Counted from the stretch's first letter, positions 1-6,135 are shown. The stretch is DNA of 8,240 nt from Actinomycetota bacterium (GCA_019347595.1 JAHWLA010000123.1:1-8240), one strand, 5' to 3'. Notes: generated from the sequence alone by a model not told the origin. Program-made: numbers and translations.

Positions 1-1
1 C

Positions 2-460
2 TTCTCGTTCGGCAATGCCACGTTCCACGGCTCGACCGGCTCGATCCGCCTCAACCAGCCCGTCGTCGGCATGGCGGCGACGCCCAGCGGCAACGGCTAC
101 TGGTTCGTGGCGGCCGACGGCGGGATCTTCGCCTTCGGCGACGCCAAGTTCCACGGCTCCACCGGTTCGATCCGCCTCAACCAGCCGGTCGTCGGCATGG
201 CGGCGACCCCCAGCGGCAACGGCTACTGGCTGGTCGCTCGCGACGGCGGGATCTTCGCCTTCGGCGACGCCAAGTTCTACGGGTCCACTGGCTCGATCCG
301 GCTCAACCAGCCGGTCGTCGGCATGGCGGCGACGAGCAACGGCTACTGGTTCGTGGCGGCCGACGGCGGGATCTTCGGCTTCGGCGATGCCTCGTTCCTC
401 GGTTCGGCCGGCGGCCGTGCGCTTCCGGCGCCGGTGGTCGGCATGGTGGGCGGGCTCTAA
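2..460 (+). CDS. C-terminal part of a surface/secreted protein with about 42-residue GNGYW-DGGIFxFGDA repeats
   Basis: The frame is open from the window edge to TAA at 458-460, so only the last 152 residues are seen. After a partial unit come two complete 42-residue units (29-154 and 155-280) and a 40-residue third (281-400) that has lost two residues in the AATPSGNGYW segment, then a short tail with a degenerate half repeat (GSAGG...PAPVVGMVGGL). Each unit has the pattern GSTGSIRLNQPVVGMAAT, NGYWFVAADGG, IFAFGDAKF. Such aromatic/Gly-rich repeats are common at the ends of exported proteins in Acidimicrobiia and are thought to form beta-propeller-like or cell-surface modules; the catalytic or anchoring part, if any, lies outside the window. 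The units are nearly identical in DNA, which suggests recent duplication or gene conversion. Function of the whole protein is unknown from this fragment. Confidence 0.85.
   Translation, partial: FSFGNATFHGSTGSIRLNQPVVGMAATPSGNGYWFVAADGGIFAFGDAKFHGSTGSIRLNQPVVGMAATPSGNGYWLVARDGGIFAFGDAKFYGSTGSIRLNQPVVGMAATSNGYWFVAADGGIFGFGDASFLGSAGGRALPAPVVGMVGGL
29..400 (+). repeat. Tandem 126-bp coding repeats (three units, last one 120 bp)
   Basis: Units start at 29, 155 and 281, each at the GGC/GGG codon of GSTGS. Units 1 and 2 are the same length and differ at few bases. Unit 3 lacks six bases around 331, giving AATSNGYW in place of AATPSGNGYW. The repeat continues left of the window edge. Confidence 0.85.
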
Positions 461-512
461 CCGCCGATCACCAGTCGGTGTGCCCGTTCGTGTCCCACGG
501 CGGGAAGTTGGG

Positions 513-525
513 CAATGGGCCATTG
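513..525. promoter_or_regulatory. Palindrome CAATGG-G-CCATTG overlapping a -35 element
   Basis: Six-base arms CAATGG (513-518) and CCATTG (520-525) are perfect inverted repeats around one central base. The right arm overlaps the TTGACA hexamer at 523-528, the position expected for a repressor operator. The regulator is unknown and the functional reading is inference. Confidence 0.35.
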
Positions 526-551
526 ACACCCAGAAGGTGAATCCTTAGCAT
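523..551 (+). promoter_or_regulatory. Sigma70-like promoter TTGACA-17-TAGCAT facing into a gene-less gap
   Basis: A perfect -35 hexamer TTGACA (523-528) is followed by a 17-base spacer and TAGCAT (546-551), which matches the -10 consensus at four of six positions. Transcription would start near 558. There is no plus-strand gene downstream before 3359, so the product would be either a short RNA ending at the hairpin 656-692 or a transcript antisense to the flavoprotein gene. In a GC-rich genome this hexamer pair is less likely by chance than in an AT-rich one, but no expression evidence is visible. Confidence 0.45.
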
Positions 552-586
552 CGCCCGCCGTTACAGCCACGGCCTTCGGTCCAAGT

Positions 587-600
587 CGTTGTTAACAACG
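587..600. repeat. Perfect 14-bp palindrome CGTTGTTAACAACG
   Basis: The 14 bases equal their own reverse complement. The site lies in the gap between convergent genes, about 30 bases downstream of the predicted start of the 523-551 promoter. It could be an operator or a small hairpin in the putative transcript; it is listed as structure only. Confidence 0.5.
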
Positions 601-655
601 CTCCTGGCCGACCGCTCTCCTGGCCGATCGCCTCCCCGGTCGGCGGCAACGGATC

Positions 656-692
656 GCCCGCCGCCGGACGGCCCCCCTGTCCGGCGGCGGGC
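656..692 (-). terminator. Strong GC hairpin after the flavoprotein gene, possibly bidirectional
   Basis: Arms 656-669 and 679-692 are 14-bp perfect inverted repeats (GCCCGCCGCCGGAC and its complement) with a 9-base loop. The hairpin starts one base after the TAG of the minus-strand gene ending at 694. There is no clear U-tract on either side, which is common for actinobacterial terminators. It would also end any plus-strand transcript from the 523-551 promoter. Confidence 0.65.
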
Positions 693-693
693 A

Positions 694-1332
694 CTACCGT
701 CCGCCTGCCAACCACATGCGCGAGTACGACTCGTCCAAGCGCTGCTCGATGGCCTCGACGTTCATGTCGGGCAGGGCGTAGTGGTCCTTCAGGATGCACG
801 AGACCGCAGGCAGGGCGGACGTGTCCGGCCAGGCGCTGGGGTCCCACATGCCCGCCCGACGCAGCGCCTTGCCGCAATGGATGAACGCCGTCACCACGTC
901 GATGCCGATGGCGACTTTCGGCGTGACGGGCCCCACCCTGCATGCCGCCAGGACGTCGGGGTCGGTGGTCACCGTTGCCGTCCCGTTCACGCGCATGGTC
1001 TCCTCGATGCCCGGGATGCAGAACAGCAGGGCGACGCCCGTGCTCGACACGATGTTGCGCAGCGAGTCGAGCCGGTTGTTGCCCGACAGGTCGGGGATGG
1101 CGAGACGGGTGTTGTCGATGACGCGCACGAACCCGGGCGGCCCGCCCTTGGGCGACACGTCGCAGCGGCCCTCGTCGTCGGTGGTGGCCATCACCACGAA
1201 CGGAGAGTGGGCGATCCAGGCGCGGCAATGGACGTCGAGGCGGTCGACCTCCTTGGCCAGTGACGGCTTGCCCGGCTCTGCGTAGAGCTCGCGCAGCCCG
1301 GCTTCGGTGGTGACAGCGGCGGCAAAAGGCAT
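694..1332 (-). CDS. Pyridoxamine 5'-phosphate oxidase-fold flavoprotein, MSMEG_1061/DR2398-type
   Basis: The 212-residue product matches the family called PPOX FMN-binding MSMEG_1061 or DR2398, single-domain split-barrel proteins that bind FMN (or F420/heme in relatives) and whose substrates are mostly unknown. Recognisable parts are FVVMATTDDEGRCDVSPKGG (about 45-64), the IPDLSGNNRLDSLRNI flavin-site segment (79-94), GVALLFCIPGIEETMRVNG (99-117) and FIHCGKALRRAGMWDP (150-165). It is probably a cytosolic flavin-dependent oxidoreductase, not the PdxH enzyme of vitamin B6 synthesis. The ATG at 1332 is chosen because homology begins there; no good ribosome site precedes it, but TACAGT at 1343-1338 lies five bases upstream, so a leaderless start is possible. 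It lies 77 bases after the phosphoesterase stop with a hairpin between, so it is probably transcribed alone. Confidence 0.85.
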   Translation of the reverse strand: MPFAAAVTTEAGLRELYAEPGKPSLAKEVDRLDVHCRAWIAHSPFVVMATTDDEGRCDVSPKGGPPGFVRVIDNTRLAIPDLSGNNRLDSLRNIVSSTGVALLFCIPGIEETMRVNGTATVTTDPDVLAACRVGPVTPKVAIGIDVVTAFIHCGKALRRAGMWDPSAWPDTSALPAVSCILKDHYALPDMNVEAIEQRLDESYSRMWLAGGR

Positions 1333-1375
1333 GACGAACTGTACGTCCGCCGCCGGCTCGTAGCCCCTGCGTATT

Positions 1376-1400
1376 CGCCGTCCGGCTGCCGGTGACGGCG
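1376..1400 (-). terminator. Hairpin between phosphoesterase and flavoprotein genes
   Basis: Arms CGCCGTC (1376-1382) and GACGGCG (1394-1400) are perfect 7-bp inverted repeats, ten bases past the TAG at 1410-1412 on the minus strand. There is no U-tract. It may partly terminate the phosphoesterase transcript. Confidence 0.4.
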
Positions 1401-1409
1401 GCGGTTCGC

Positions 1410-3212
1410 CTACGGGTACAGGACGGTGTCGCGATCGGTGGGGTCGCCCGCGGCGAGCGCCAGGCTCGCCTGTCCCTGGCAGAAGTTGCCCTGCACGGCC
1501 GCCTCCCCGGCGTTGGCGAGGACCTGCGCCAACCGAGCTTGGTCGTAGGGCCCGCTGCTTGCGGGGCTTCCCATCATCGCCGAAGTCGTGCAGGTGGCCT
1601 CGGCTTCCGACAGTGTCCTCGACAAGGTGGCAACCGGATCGCCGGGGTCGGGGCGGATCATGGTCAGCCGCAGCGCGTGGCCGCCGCTCGCCAGTTCGTA
1701 GACCTCGACGATGCGGCCTTCCTGCGGGTAGTCGATCAGCGACGCCGTCTCGATGCGCCAGAAGCCGTGCGCCACGTCGGGCTGCCCGCCGCTGCCGCCG
1801 ATGTCGCAGTTGCCCGGGCCGGGGCGACAGGCGCGCACCACGTTCTCGTGGGTGTGGCCCGCGATGTGGGCGAGGACGTTGCCGTGGGTGCCGAGCAGGT
1901 TGTTGAGCTCGTCCGCCGTCCTGCCTCCGTCGGCGGCGAAGCCGAGGCGGCGCTCGCTGAACGAGCGGTCGGGGTGGTGACTGAACACAAGGACCGGCTC
2001 GGTGGTCGTCGCCAGCTCGTGGGCCAGCCAGTCGTACTGCGCGGTCGACATGACCCCCATCTCGGCGCCGATGGGGTTGGTGGCCTCGTTGCCGGTGACG
2101 ACGCCTCCGGTGGCGGCGTTCGTCTGCCCGCCTTGGTGCGCCGCGTCCTCCACCCCGTCGTAGATGGTGTTGATGACGATCATGCGGACGCCCTTCTTGC
2201 TGAAGGCGTAGTAGCCGTCGTTGCGGTCGTCGCCGTCGAGCAGCCGCGGCCCGGCGAAGTTGAACCCGTGGCCGATGGGGCCGGGGTTGGGCGTGGTCGC
2301 GAACCATTCGTTGATGAACTCGCGCTGGCTCTCGAGGAAGTAGCGGCCGTCGGCGAGCGCCCCCGCCTGGAACGGCTGCTGGAACGTGACCGTCCCGCGC
2401 ACGGCGCCGTCGTGGTTGCCGAACACGGCGAGGTGGGGGACGGCGAGCTTGGCGTTGTCGCATCCCGCAGCGCGGTTGCTGCACCGGAGACTCGGCGGGA
2501 GTCCCGGTGCGGCGATGTGCGACCCGCCCGCCACACTCGCCGCGCCCGTTTCGGCCAGTTGGCGCGCCGTCCTCGTGGGCATGAGCTGGTAGGTGGGATC
2601 GTTGCCGTCGGGTGTGGCGGCTTGGGTGTCGGCCACCAGCTTCCCGGTCGGCCCGGCGAACAGCGCCTGCATGGCAGTCGTGCACGGCAGGCCGCCGAGC
2701 TTCGGGTTCCCGTTGGAGTCGTGGGTGGTGTAGCCGCAGTGCTTTTCGTAGGCGGTGTCCGCCCCCGATACGCCGTCGAGGTTGTCGATGTACCGGCGCG
2801 TCTCGTTCAGCGTCATGTTGTCGGTCAGGTCGCCGGTGGCGATCATCAGCGACAGGCGGTCGTCGTCGTGGCAGGCGTTGATCGTCTTCACCATGGCGTT
2901 GAGAACCTCGTCGGAATACTCCTCCTGGAGACGCTGGGCGGAGTTGTTGCCGATCGGCGGATCGAGCGCGGGGTCGAGGTAATTGCCGGTGATGACGGGT
3001 GACGCCTCGTCGTCGAGGATGTGCGAGTCGCTGAGGTTGACGAAGCGCAACTTCGGCGAGGCGGGCAGCGTCGAGCTCGTTCCGCTGAGGCTCTGGTCGA
3101 CGTACGACGCCGCCTCGCACAGCGGCGTCGCCTTGGCGCCGCTCGTCACCGTCATCGGTGCGACGAGCGCCAGCGCGCCGAGCAGGGCGAGCTTCTTCCG
3201 TGATCCGAACAC
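1410..3212 (-). CDS. Exported metallophosphoesterase, TIGR03767-like
   Basis: The 600-residue protein starts with a Sec-type signal peptide: positive FGSRKK, a hydrophobic core about 8-21, and a likely cut after GAKA (28). All five calcineurin-like metallophosphoesterase motifs are present: DSH (62-64), GDLTDN (127-132), GNHD (265-268), HH (412-413) and GHTH (452-455). The layout and length match the actinobacterial TIGR03767 family, whose substrate is not established; it hydrolyses a phosphoester outside the membrane. The long stretch between GDLTDN and GNHD (about 130 residues with paired Cys at 159, 177, 244, 251) is an insertion relative to small phosphoesterases. The GTG at 3212 is chosen because a GGGGGG ribosome-site-like run lies six bases upstream and the signal peptide follows at once. 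The frame stays open far upstream but that part has no protein-like composition. Confidence 0.9.
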   Translation of the reverse strand: MFGSRKKLALLGALALVAPMTVTSGAKATPLCEAASYVDQSLSGTSSTLPASPKLRFVNLSDSHILDDEASPVITGNYLDPALDPPIGNNSAQRLQEEYSDEVLNAMVKTINACHDDDRLSLMIATGDLTDNMTLNETRRYIDNLDGVSGADTAYEKHCGYTTHDSNGNPKLGGLPCTTAMQALFAGPTGKLVADTQAATPDGNDPTYQLMPTRTARQLAETGAASVAGGSHIAAPGLPPSLRCSNRAAGCDNAKLAVPHLAVFGNHDGAVRGTVTFQQPFQAGALADGRYFLESQREFINEWFATTPNPGPIGHGFNFAGPRLLDGDDRNDGYYAFSKKGVRMIVINTIYDGVEDAAHQGGQTNAATGGVVTGNEATNPIGAEMGVMSTAQYDWLAHELATTTEPVLVFSHHPDRSFSERRLGFAADGGRTADELNNLLGTHGNVLAHIAGHTHENVVRACRPGPGNCDIGGSGGQPDVAHGFWRIETASLIDYPQEGRIVEVYELASGGHALRLTMIRPDPGDPVATLSRTLSEAEATCTTSAMMGSPASSGPYDQARLAQVLANAGEAAVQGNFCQGQASLALAAGDPTDRDTVLYP

Positions 3213-3358
3213 GCCATTCCCCCCAATGCCGACGCCCCGCTGGGCGCCTCCCCCGATCGCGCACGTCCGGCGCGATTCGGGGCAAACGGTACCGCGTGCG
3301 GCCCGAGCAAGCATCGTCGGCTCGCCGCTCGCGCCGGTTGTGAAGGAGGTCGGATTCG
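3213..3358. promoter_or_regulatory. Divergent intergenic region
   Basis: These 146 bases separate the minus-strand phosphoesterase and the plus-strand reductase operon, so both promoters must lie here. No hexamer pair close to consensus was found on either strand. The plus side ends with a strong ribosome binding site AAGGAGGT (3343-3350), eight bases before the ATG at 3359. Confidence 0.5.
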
Positions 3359-3838
3359 ATGGACACTTCCGGCGTGGGTCGTCGTCATCGAGCCGTCGCT
3401 GCGTTCCTGCACACCGCGGGCCGGCTCCCTGGGCGTCGCCCGTTCGTGGCGGCCCACGCCGGTGCGTACCGGCGCACTCGTGGGAGGGCAGGGCGCCGTT
3501 GGTTCGGTGCGCCGGTGCTGCTCCTCGATGTGGTGGGACGCAAGACGGGGCGGCTGCGATCGACGCCGCTGATCTATCTGCCGGTGCCCGACGGGTATGT
3601 CGTCGCGGCAGCGGATGCGGGCAACGACCGCGAACCGCAATGGTGGCGCAACCTCCGCACCGCGGGCACCGGGATGGTGCACGTCGACGGTCGCACCGAG
3701 CGCGTCCACGCGCGGCTGGTCGAGCCGCCCGAGCGCGACGAGCTGTGGGCGAATCTTGTCGCCGCCTATCCGGCAGTCGGCGAGTACGGGCGCTACACCG
3801 ACCGGGTGTTTCCTGTTGTGGTGCTCGAGCGGCGATGA
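3359..3838 (+). CDS. Nitroreductase/quinone reductase-family (Ddn-like, F420H2-dependent type) protein
   Basis: The 159-residue product has the split-barrel signature of PF04075: VLLLDVVGRKTGRLRSTPLIYLPVPDGYVVAA (53-84), the segment GNDREPQWWRNLRTAG (88-103) with the aromatic pair and Asn-Leu, then VHVDGRTERVHARLVEPPERDELW and the C-terminal YGRYTDRVFPVVVLER. Members such as mycobacterial Ddn use reduced coenzyme F420 to reduce quinones or nitro compounds, so a cytosolic or membrane-facing redox role is likely; the natural substrate cannot be read from sequence. The ATG at 3359 follows AAGGAGGT by eight bases, which fixes the start. The last codons overlap the next gene by ATGA, indicating translational coupling. 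Confidence 0.88.
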   Translation: MDTSGVGRRHRAVAAFLHTAGRLPGRRPFVAAHAGAYRRTRGRAGRRWFGAPVLLLDVVGRKTGRLRSTPLIYLPVPDGYVVAAADAGNDREPQWWRNLRTAGTGMVHVDGRTERVHARLVEPPERDELWANLVAAYPAVGEYGRYTDRVFPVVVLERR

Positions 3839-4317
3839 CGCAGGAGGAGGCGGCGCGCGTTGTCGAGCGGTTCGCGGCCGCCTGGTCGTCGCCGACGGTC
3901 GACGGCTTCCTCGCCATCCTGACGCCCGACGTGCGGCTCCGGGCACCGCTGGTGGAACAGTCGGATGGGCACGCGGGCGCCGCCGAGGAGTTCGCCCGGC
4001 TGCTCTACGTGTGGCCGAGTGTCCATGGCGTCGTACGTCGTTGGAGCGCCGTCGACGACGTCGTGTTCATCGAGTGGACGTTGCAGGGCGACGTCGGTGG
4101 CCGGCACGTCGCCTTCGACGTGGTCGACCGGCTCATCGTGCGCGACGGGCTGATCGCCGAGCGAGAGCTGTTCGCCGACGGCATGACGCTCGCCGCCCCG
4201 TTTCTGCGGTCTCCTCGGCAATGGCTGCGTGTGTGGCGCTCGGGCATCGCGCCCATGCCGGAGCTGCGTCGCTTGATGCGCAGCACGCCCGGGGCGAGGC
4301 GAAGGCGGTGGCGATAG
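3835..4317 (+). CDS. SnoaL-like / nuclear transport factor 2 fold protein
   Basis: The 160-residue protein begins at an ATG overlapping the TGA of the reductase gene (ATGA at 3835-3838) and is therefore co-translated with it. It has the SnoaL-like pattern: N-terminal helix EEAARVVERFAAAWSSPTVDGFLAILTPDVRLRAPL (4-39), GHAGAAEEFARLL, and beta strands VVFIEWTLQGDVGGRHVAFDVVDRLIVRDGLIAERELFAD (75-114). This cone-shaped fold is used by polyketide cyclases, isomerases and many uncharacterised small-molecule binding proteins. Coupling to an F420-type reductase suggests a two-gene catabolic or detoxifying unit, but that is inference. The C terminus ends in a short Arg-rich tail. Confidence 0.82.
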   Translation: MTQEEAARVVERFAAAWSSPTVDGFLAILTPDVRLRAPLVEQSDGHAGAAEEFARLLYVWPSVHGVVRRWSAVDDVVFIEWTLQGDVGGRHVAFDVVDRLIVRDGLIAERELFADGMTLAAPFLRSPRQWLRVWRSGIAPMPELRRLMRSTPGARRRRWR

Positions 4318-4465
4318 CCGGGGCACGTCGCCTGGGCAGGAGGCCTCGCGGACCCGGAGCTGCCTCGAGCACTGCGACCTGGTTCCGAGCGGCCACTGCG
4401 GTTCAGATGCTGCGTGTGCCCTGACCACCTTGTTTGCGAACGGGCGTAGAGGTTCGACGTGTTGT

Positions 4466-4493
4466 GCCGGCCGCATGGGACGCACCGGCCGGC
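4466..4493. promoter_or_regulatory. Inverted repeat GCCGGCCG-12-CGGCCGGC upstream of the methyltransferase
   Basis: Arms at 4466-4473 and 4486-4493 are perfect 8-bp inverted repeats with a 12-base spacer. They lie 20-47 bases before the GTG at 4513, where a -35 element or operator is expected. They might instead form a terminator for the upstream pair of genes, but no U-tract follows. The role is undetermined. Confidence 0.35.
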
Positions 4494-4512
4494 GCGCGCC
4501 ATAGTGGGGAGT

Positions 4513-5157
4513 GTGCACGAGCAGAAGCACGACGACGAGCGGCTGGTCACGGCGCGTGCCGTCGAGTGGGACGCGAGGTACAGCGAGCGCGACGGGGCGA
4601 TGTGGAGCGGGCGACCGAACGGGCGGCTCGTCGCCGAGGTCGCCGGCCTCCGCCCCGGCCAGGCGGTCGACGTCGGTTGTGGCGAGGGTGCCGATGCCAT
4701 CTGGCTCGCTCAGCGCGGGTGGACAGTGACCGCGATCGATGTGTCCGATGTCGCCGTGTCCCGGGCACGACAGGCTTCCGAGCGGGCCGGGGTTGCGGTC
4801 GACTGGGTGTGCGGCGACGCCCTCCAGACACCGTTTGCGGCCGGTTCGTTCGACTTGGTGTCGATGCAGTACCCGGCGCTGCCGAAGGCCGGCGGCGAGC
4901 CGGCCATGCAGGCGCTTGTCGACACCGTCCGCCCAGGCGGGTTGCTGCTCGCCGTCTACCACGACCTCGACGGCGAGCGCCGCGAGCACATGAAGTCGCG
5001 GGGCATCGACCCAGCGGACTACTTCGATGCCGACGACCTCGGCCCGCTGCTCGGCGAGGCATTCACCATCGAACTGCACGCCGTCGAGCCGCGCATCGAC
5101 CCACCGCCCGGCACGCCGCACGTGGCCGATGTCGTTGTGCGTGCGCGGCGCCGCTGA
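4513..5157 (+). CDS. Class I SAM-dependent methyltransferase
   Basis: The product (214 residues from GTG 4513) has a clear Rossmann methyltransferase core: motif I VDVGCGEGAD (52-61), the acidic residue closing strand 2 in TVTAIDVSD (71-79), motif II GDALQTPFAAGSFDLVSMQY (101-120) and motif III VRPGGLLLAVYHD (139-151). The N-terminal VEWDARYSERDGAMWSGRPN is typical of the Methyltransf_25/11 group annotated near tellurite-resistance TehB and thiopurine enzymes; the substrate cannot be told, and it acts in the cytosol. The frame extends to an ATG-less TTG at 4459 and another GTG at 4504. GTG 4513 is preferred because CATAGT (4500-4505) sits seven bases before it like a leaderless -10, but this start is uncertain. 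It stands alone, 195 bases after the SnoaL-like gene. Confidence 0.85.
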   Translation: MHEQKHDDERLVTARAVEWDARYSERDGAMWSGRPNGRLVAEVAGLRPGQAVDVGCGEGADAIWLAQRGWTVTAIDVSDVAVSRARQASERAGVAVDWVCGDALQTPFAAGSFDLVSMQYPALPKAGGEPAMQALVDTVRPGGLLLAVYHDLDGERREHMKSRGIDPADYFDADDLGPLLGEAFTIELHAVEPRIDPPPGTPHVADVVVRARRR

Positions 5158-5182
5158 TCGACGCACGGGAAGTGGTGCAACG

Positions 5183-5196
5183 GCCCCAACGGGGGC
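5183..5196 (+). terminator. Small hairpin after the methyltransferase gene
   Basis: GCCCC (5183-5187) and GGGGC (5192-5196) pair around an AACG tetraloop, 26 bases after the TGA at 5155-5157. The stem is short and there is no U-tract, so this is only a weak terminator candidate. Confidence 0.3.
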
Positions 5197-5243
5197 ACAG
5201 GCGTACCCGTTCCCTTTCGTTGTGGTCACCGGTTGAGCGTGCC

Positions 5244-5301
5244 TTTCCGCAACCCGAACTTCGCAGTTGGCCTCCCACAACGCGAACAACTCCCCGCTGG
5301 T
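5244..5301. repeat. TA-island spacer repeat, copy C (truncated, with a second half copy)
   Basis: Bases 5259-5300 align without gaps to 6402-6443 of copy B at roughly three of four positions, sharing GCGAACAA and CCCGCTG. A further half copy, TTTCCGCAACCCGAAC (5244-5259), lies 28 bases to the left of the matching CTCCCACAACGCGAAC (5272-5287). The similarity stops at the hicA remnant (5302), so the outer half of the element present in copies A and B is missing here. Confidence 0.6.
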
Positions 5302-5370
5302 CTATGGGGCCGCCTTCGCCAGGGCGGCGACGGCCTGAGCGCCCGACACGACCGGCAGCGCCGGACTCAC
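5302..5370 (-). pseudogene. hicA: Truncated HicA-family toxin remnant
   Basis: A GTG at 5370 overlaps the stop of the HicB gene (GTGA) and opens a frame of only 22 residues, VSPALPVVSGAQAVAALAKAAP, ending in TAG at 5302-5304. The start matches the usual N terminus of HicA in this hicBA gene order (S-PxLPVVSGxxxVxALxKAGF), where the full protein is about 60-80 residues with the catalytic His in GSHxxxR further on. That part is absent; homology stops at KAA, exactly where spacer repeat copy C begins. The toxin is therefore dead by deletion. Family knowledge: HicA is a dsRBD-fold mRNA interferase neutralised by HicB. Confidence 0.7.
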
Positions 5371-5567
5371 GTCGAAAGTTCGATGGTGGCGATGATCGGA
5401 GGCTCGATGCTCTCCGGAAGCGCCTTGTCCTCGAAGTACAACTCCAGCGCTTCACGCAGGTGGGCGAGGGCTTCCTCGACCCTCTTGCCCTGGCTGGCGA
5501 TCTCGACCTCCAGGCAGCGTGCTACCTGCCAAGCGCCCTCGTGTGTGATCGCTGCCGTGAACCGCAC
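5367..5567 (-). CDS. hicB: HicB-family antitoxin, apparently orphaned
   Basis: The 66-residue protein VRFTAAITHEGAWQVARCLEV, then EIASQGKRVEEALAHLREALELYFED and ALPESIEPPIIATIEL, is a typical small HicB antitoxin of the partial RNase H fold: beta strands, the SQG turn, then the helix EEALAHLREALELYF. It lacks the C-terminal DNA-binding domain found in longer HicB proteins. Two GTG codons compete: 5573 (68 residues) and 5567. The latter is preferred because TACGCT (5580-5575) lies seven bases before it, as in leaderless genes, and family proteins start with M-R/K-FTA. The toxin gene directly downstream is truncated, so the antitoxin has no intact partner here; it may be a relic or act on a HicA elsewhere. 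Confidence 0.85.
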   Translation of the reverse strand: MRFTAAITHEGAWQVARCLEVEIASQGKRVEEALAHLREALELYFEDKALPESIEPPIIATIELST

Positions 5568-5574
5568 CGGCACA

Positions 5575-5580
5575 AGCGTA
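5575..5580 (-). promoter_or_regulatory. Predicted -10 TACGCT of hicB (leaderless)
   Basis: TACGCT reads on the minus strand from 5580 to 5575 and is followed by seven bases and GTG at 5567, the spacing expected when the start codon is also the transcription start. No convincing -35 is seen. Confidence 0.4.
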
Positions 5581-5610
5581 AGCGTTCATTGGTCGCGCCG
5601 ATCGACTTGG

Positions 5611-5698
5611 CGCAAGCGGCTTTTCGCAGTGCGAACGATGACGCTCTGATCGTCGGTGCGCCCGTGCTGCTCAGCGACCGCCACGCCAAGTTCCGGGG
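5611..5698. repeat. TA-island spacer repeat, copy A
   Basis: About 88 bases align with 6403-6490 (copy B) at around 70% identity with a few small gaps. The shared blocks include the core CGGCTTTTCGCAGTGCGAAC, GTCGG, TGCTCAGCG and an identical CGCCACGCCAAG. The core TTCGCA-G-TGCGAA (5623-5635) is a perfect palindrome in this copy. It lies between the ancestral end of vapC (5720) and the promoter of hicB. Confidence 0.65.
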
Positions 5699-5719
5699 CG
5701 AGGGGCAGCGGCGATGAGG

Positions 5720-5776
5720 TCACACCGCTCCCCGCGGGACCACCCATTCGTGCTTCTGCTTCGTCACTCTGGCCTC
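5720..5776 (-). pseudogene. vapC: Out-of-frame C-terminal segment of vapC
   Basis: This piece encodes EARVTKQKHEWVVPRGAV and a stop. VapC proteins of this group commonly end after YDADFxxIAxVTxQxxxWVVPRG, so it continues the PIN protein that stops at 5764 in the next frame. It begins immediately after the FER codons of the active frame. Confidence 0.65.
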
Positions 5777-6135
5777 CGCTCGAAGTCGGCGTCGTAGTGG
5801 AGAACCGCAAGACGGACGCTCTCTGCCGCTGCAGCCAGGATCAGGTCGGGGATAGGTACACGATGCTGTCCCCGCCGAGCCAGCAGGCCTTGCACTTCCA
5901 ACGCCCGGCCCATGACCTCGGGCGTGATGGGAACCGACTCGAAGCCCCTGCGCTCCTCGAGGATCGCTTGATAGTCGGCGGCGTTCCTCGCGCTGTAGAG
6001 GACTTCGAGGTCGACGATCGCGCACATGGCGACCATGCCTTCCTCGACGAGGGGGCGAAGCCGTTGTTCGACCGCCGCATGCGAGAACCGAGCCAGCGCG
6101 CTCTTGTCTGCGAGGTACCGAGCCGTCAGTGCCAT
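5764..6135 (-). CDS. vapC: VapC-type PIN-domain toxin with a frameshifted C terminus
   Basis: The 123-residue product is a PIN-domain RNase toxin. The acidic active-site set is present: D10 in YLADKSALAR, E44 in DLEVLYSAR, D97 in PIPDLILAAAAE, and D115/D117 in HYDADFE. The ATG (6135) lies inside the end of vapB with a 10-base overlap, as usual for vapBC. The reading frame ends early with DADFERRPE at TGA 5764-5766. The expected C-terminal segment, EARVTKQKHEWVVPRGAV, lies in another frame at 5720-5776 and ends in its own TGA. One base lost near 5776-5780 explains both. The catalytic residues are upstream of the break, so activity is not excluded, but stability may be reduced. If a sequencing error is responsible, the gene would run 5720-6135. 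Confidence 0.85.
   Translation of the reverse strand: MALTARYLADKSALARFSHAAVEQRLRPLVEEGMVAMCAIVDLEVLYSARNAADYQAILEERRGFESVPITPEVMGRALEVQGLLARRGQHRVPIPDLILAAAAESVRLAVLHYDADFERRPE

Noticed and set aside
29..400. CRISPR-like array at the 5' end
   Set aside because: The repeats are contiguous 126-bp coding units without unique spacers and translate in one frame.
601..627. Direct repeat CTCCTGGCCGA (601-611 and 617-627)
   Set aside because: It is a single short two-copy repeat in GC-rich sequence with no further structure; not reported as a feature.
1392..3002. Long plus-strand open frame (536 codons) antisense to the phosphoesterase
   Set aside because: Its product is a low-complexity Val/Gly/Arg mirror of the minus-strand gene, as expected in GC-rich DNA; no motif or ribosome site.
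694..3366. Very long minus-strand frame running through both the flavoprotein and phosphoesterase genes (about 890 codons)
   Set aside because: Only its last 212 codons encode a recognisable protein. The rest is Arg-rich shadow sequence opposite the frame that holds the phosphoesterase motifs and signal peptide.
3793..5289. Long minus-strand open frame (498 codons) across the SnoaL-like and methyltransferase genes
   Set aside because: It lies opposite two well-supported plus-strand genes and has no family pattern. Its N-terminal FALWEANCE segment is just translated spacer repeat.
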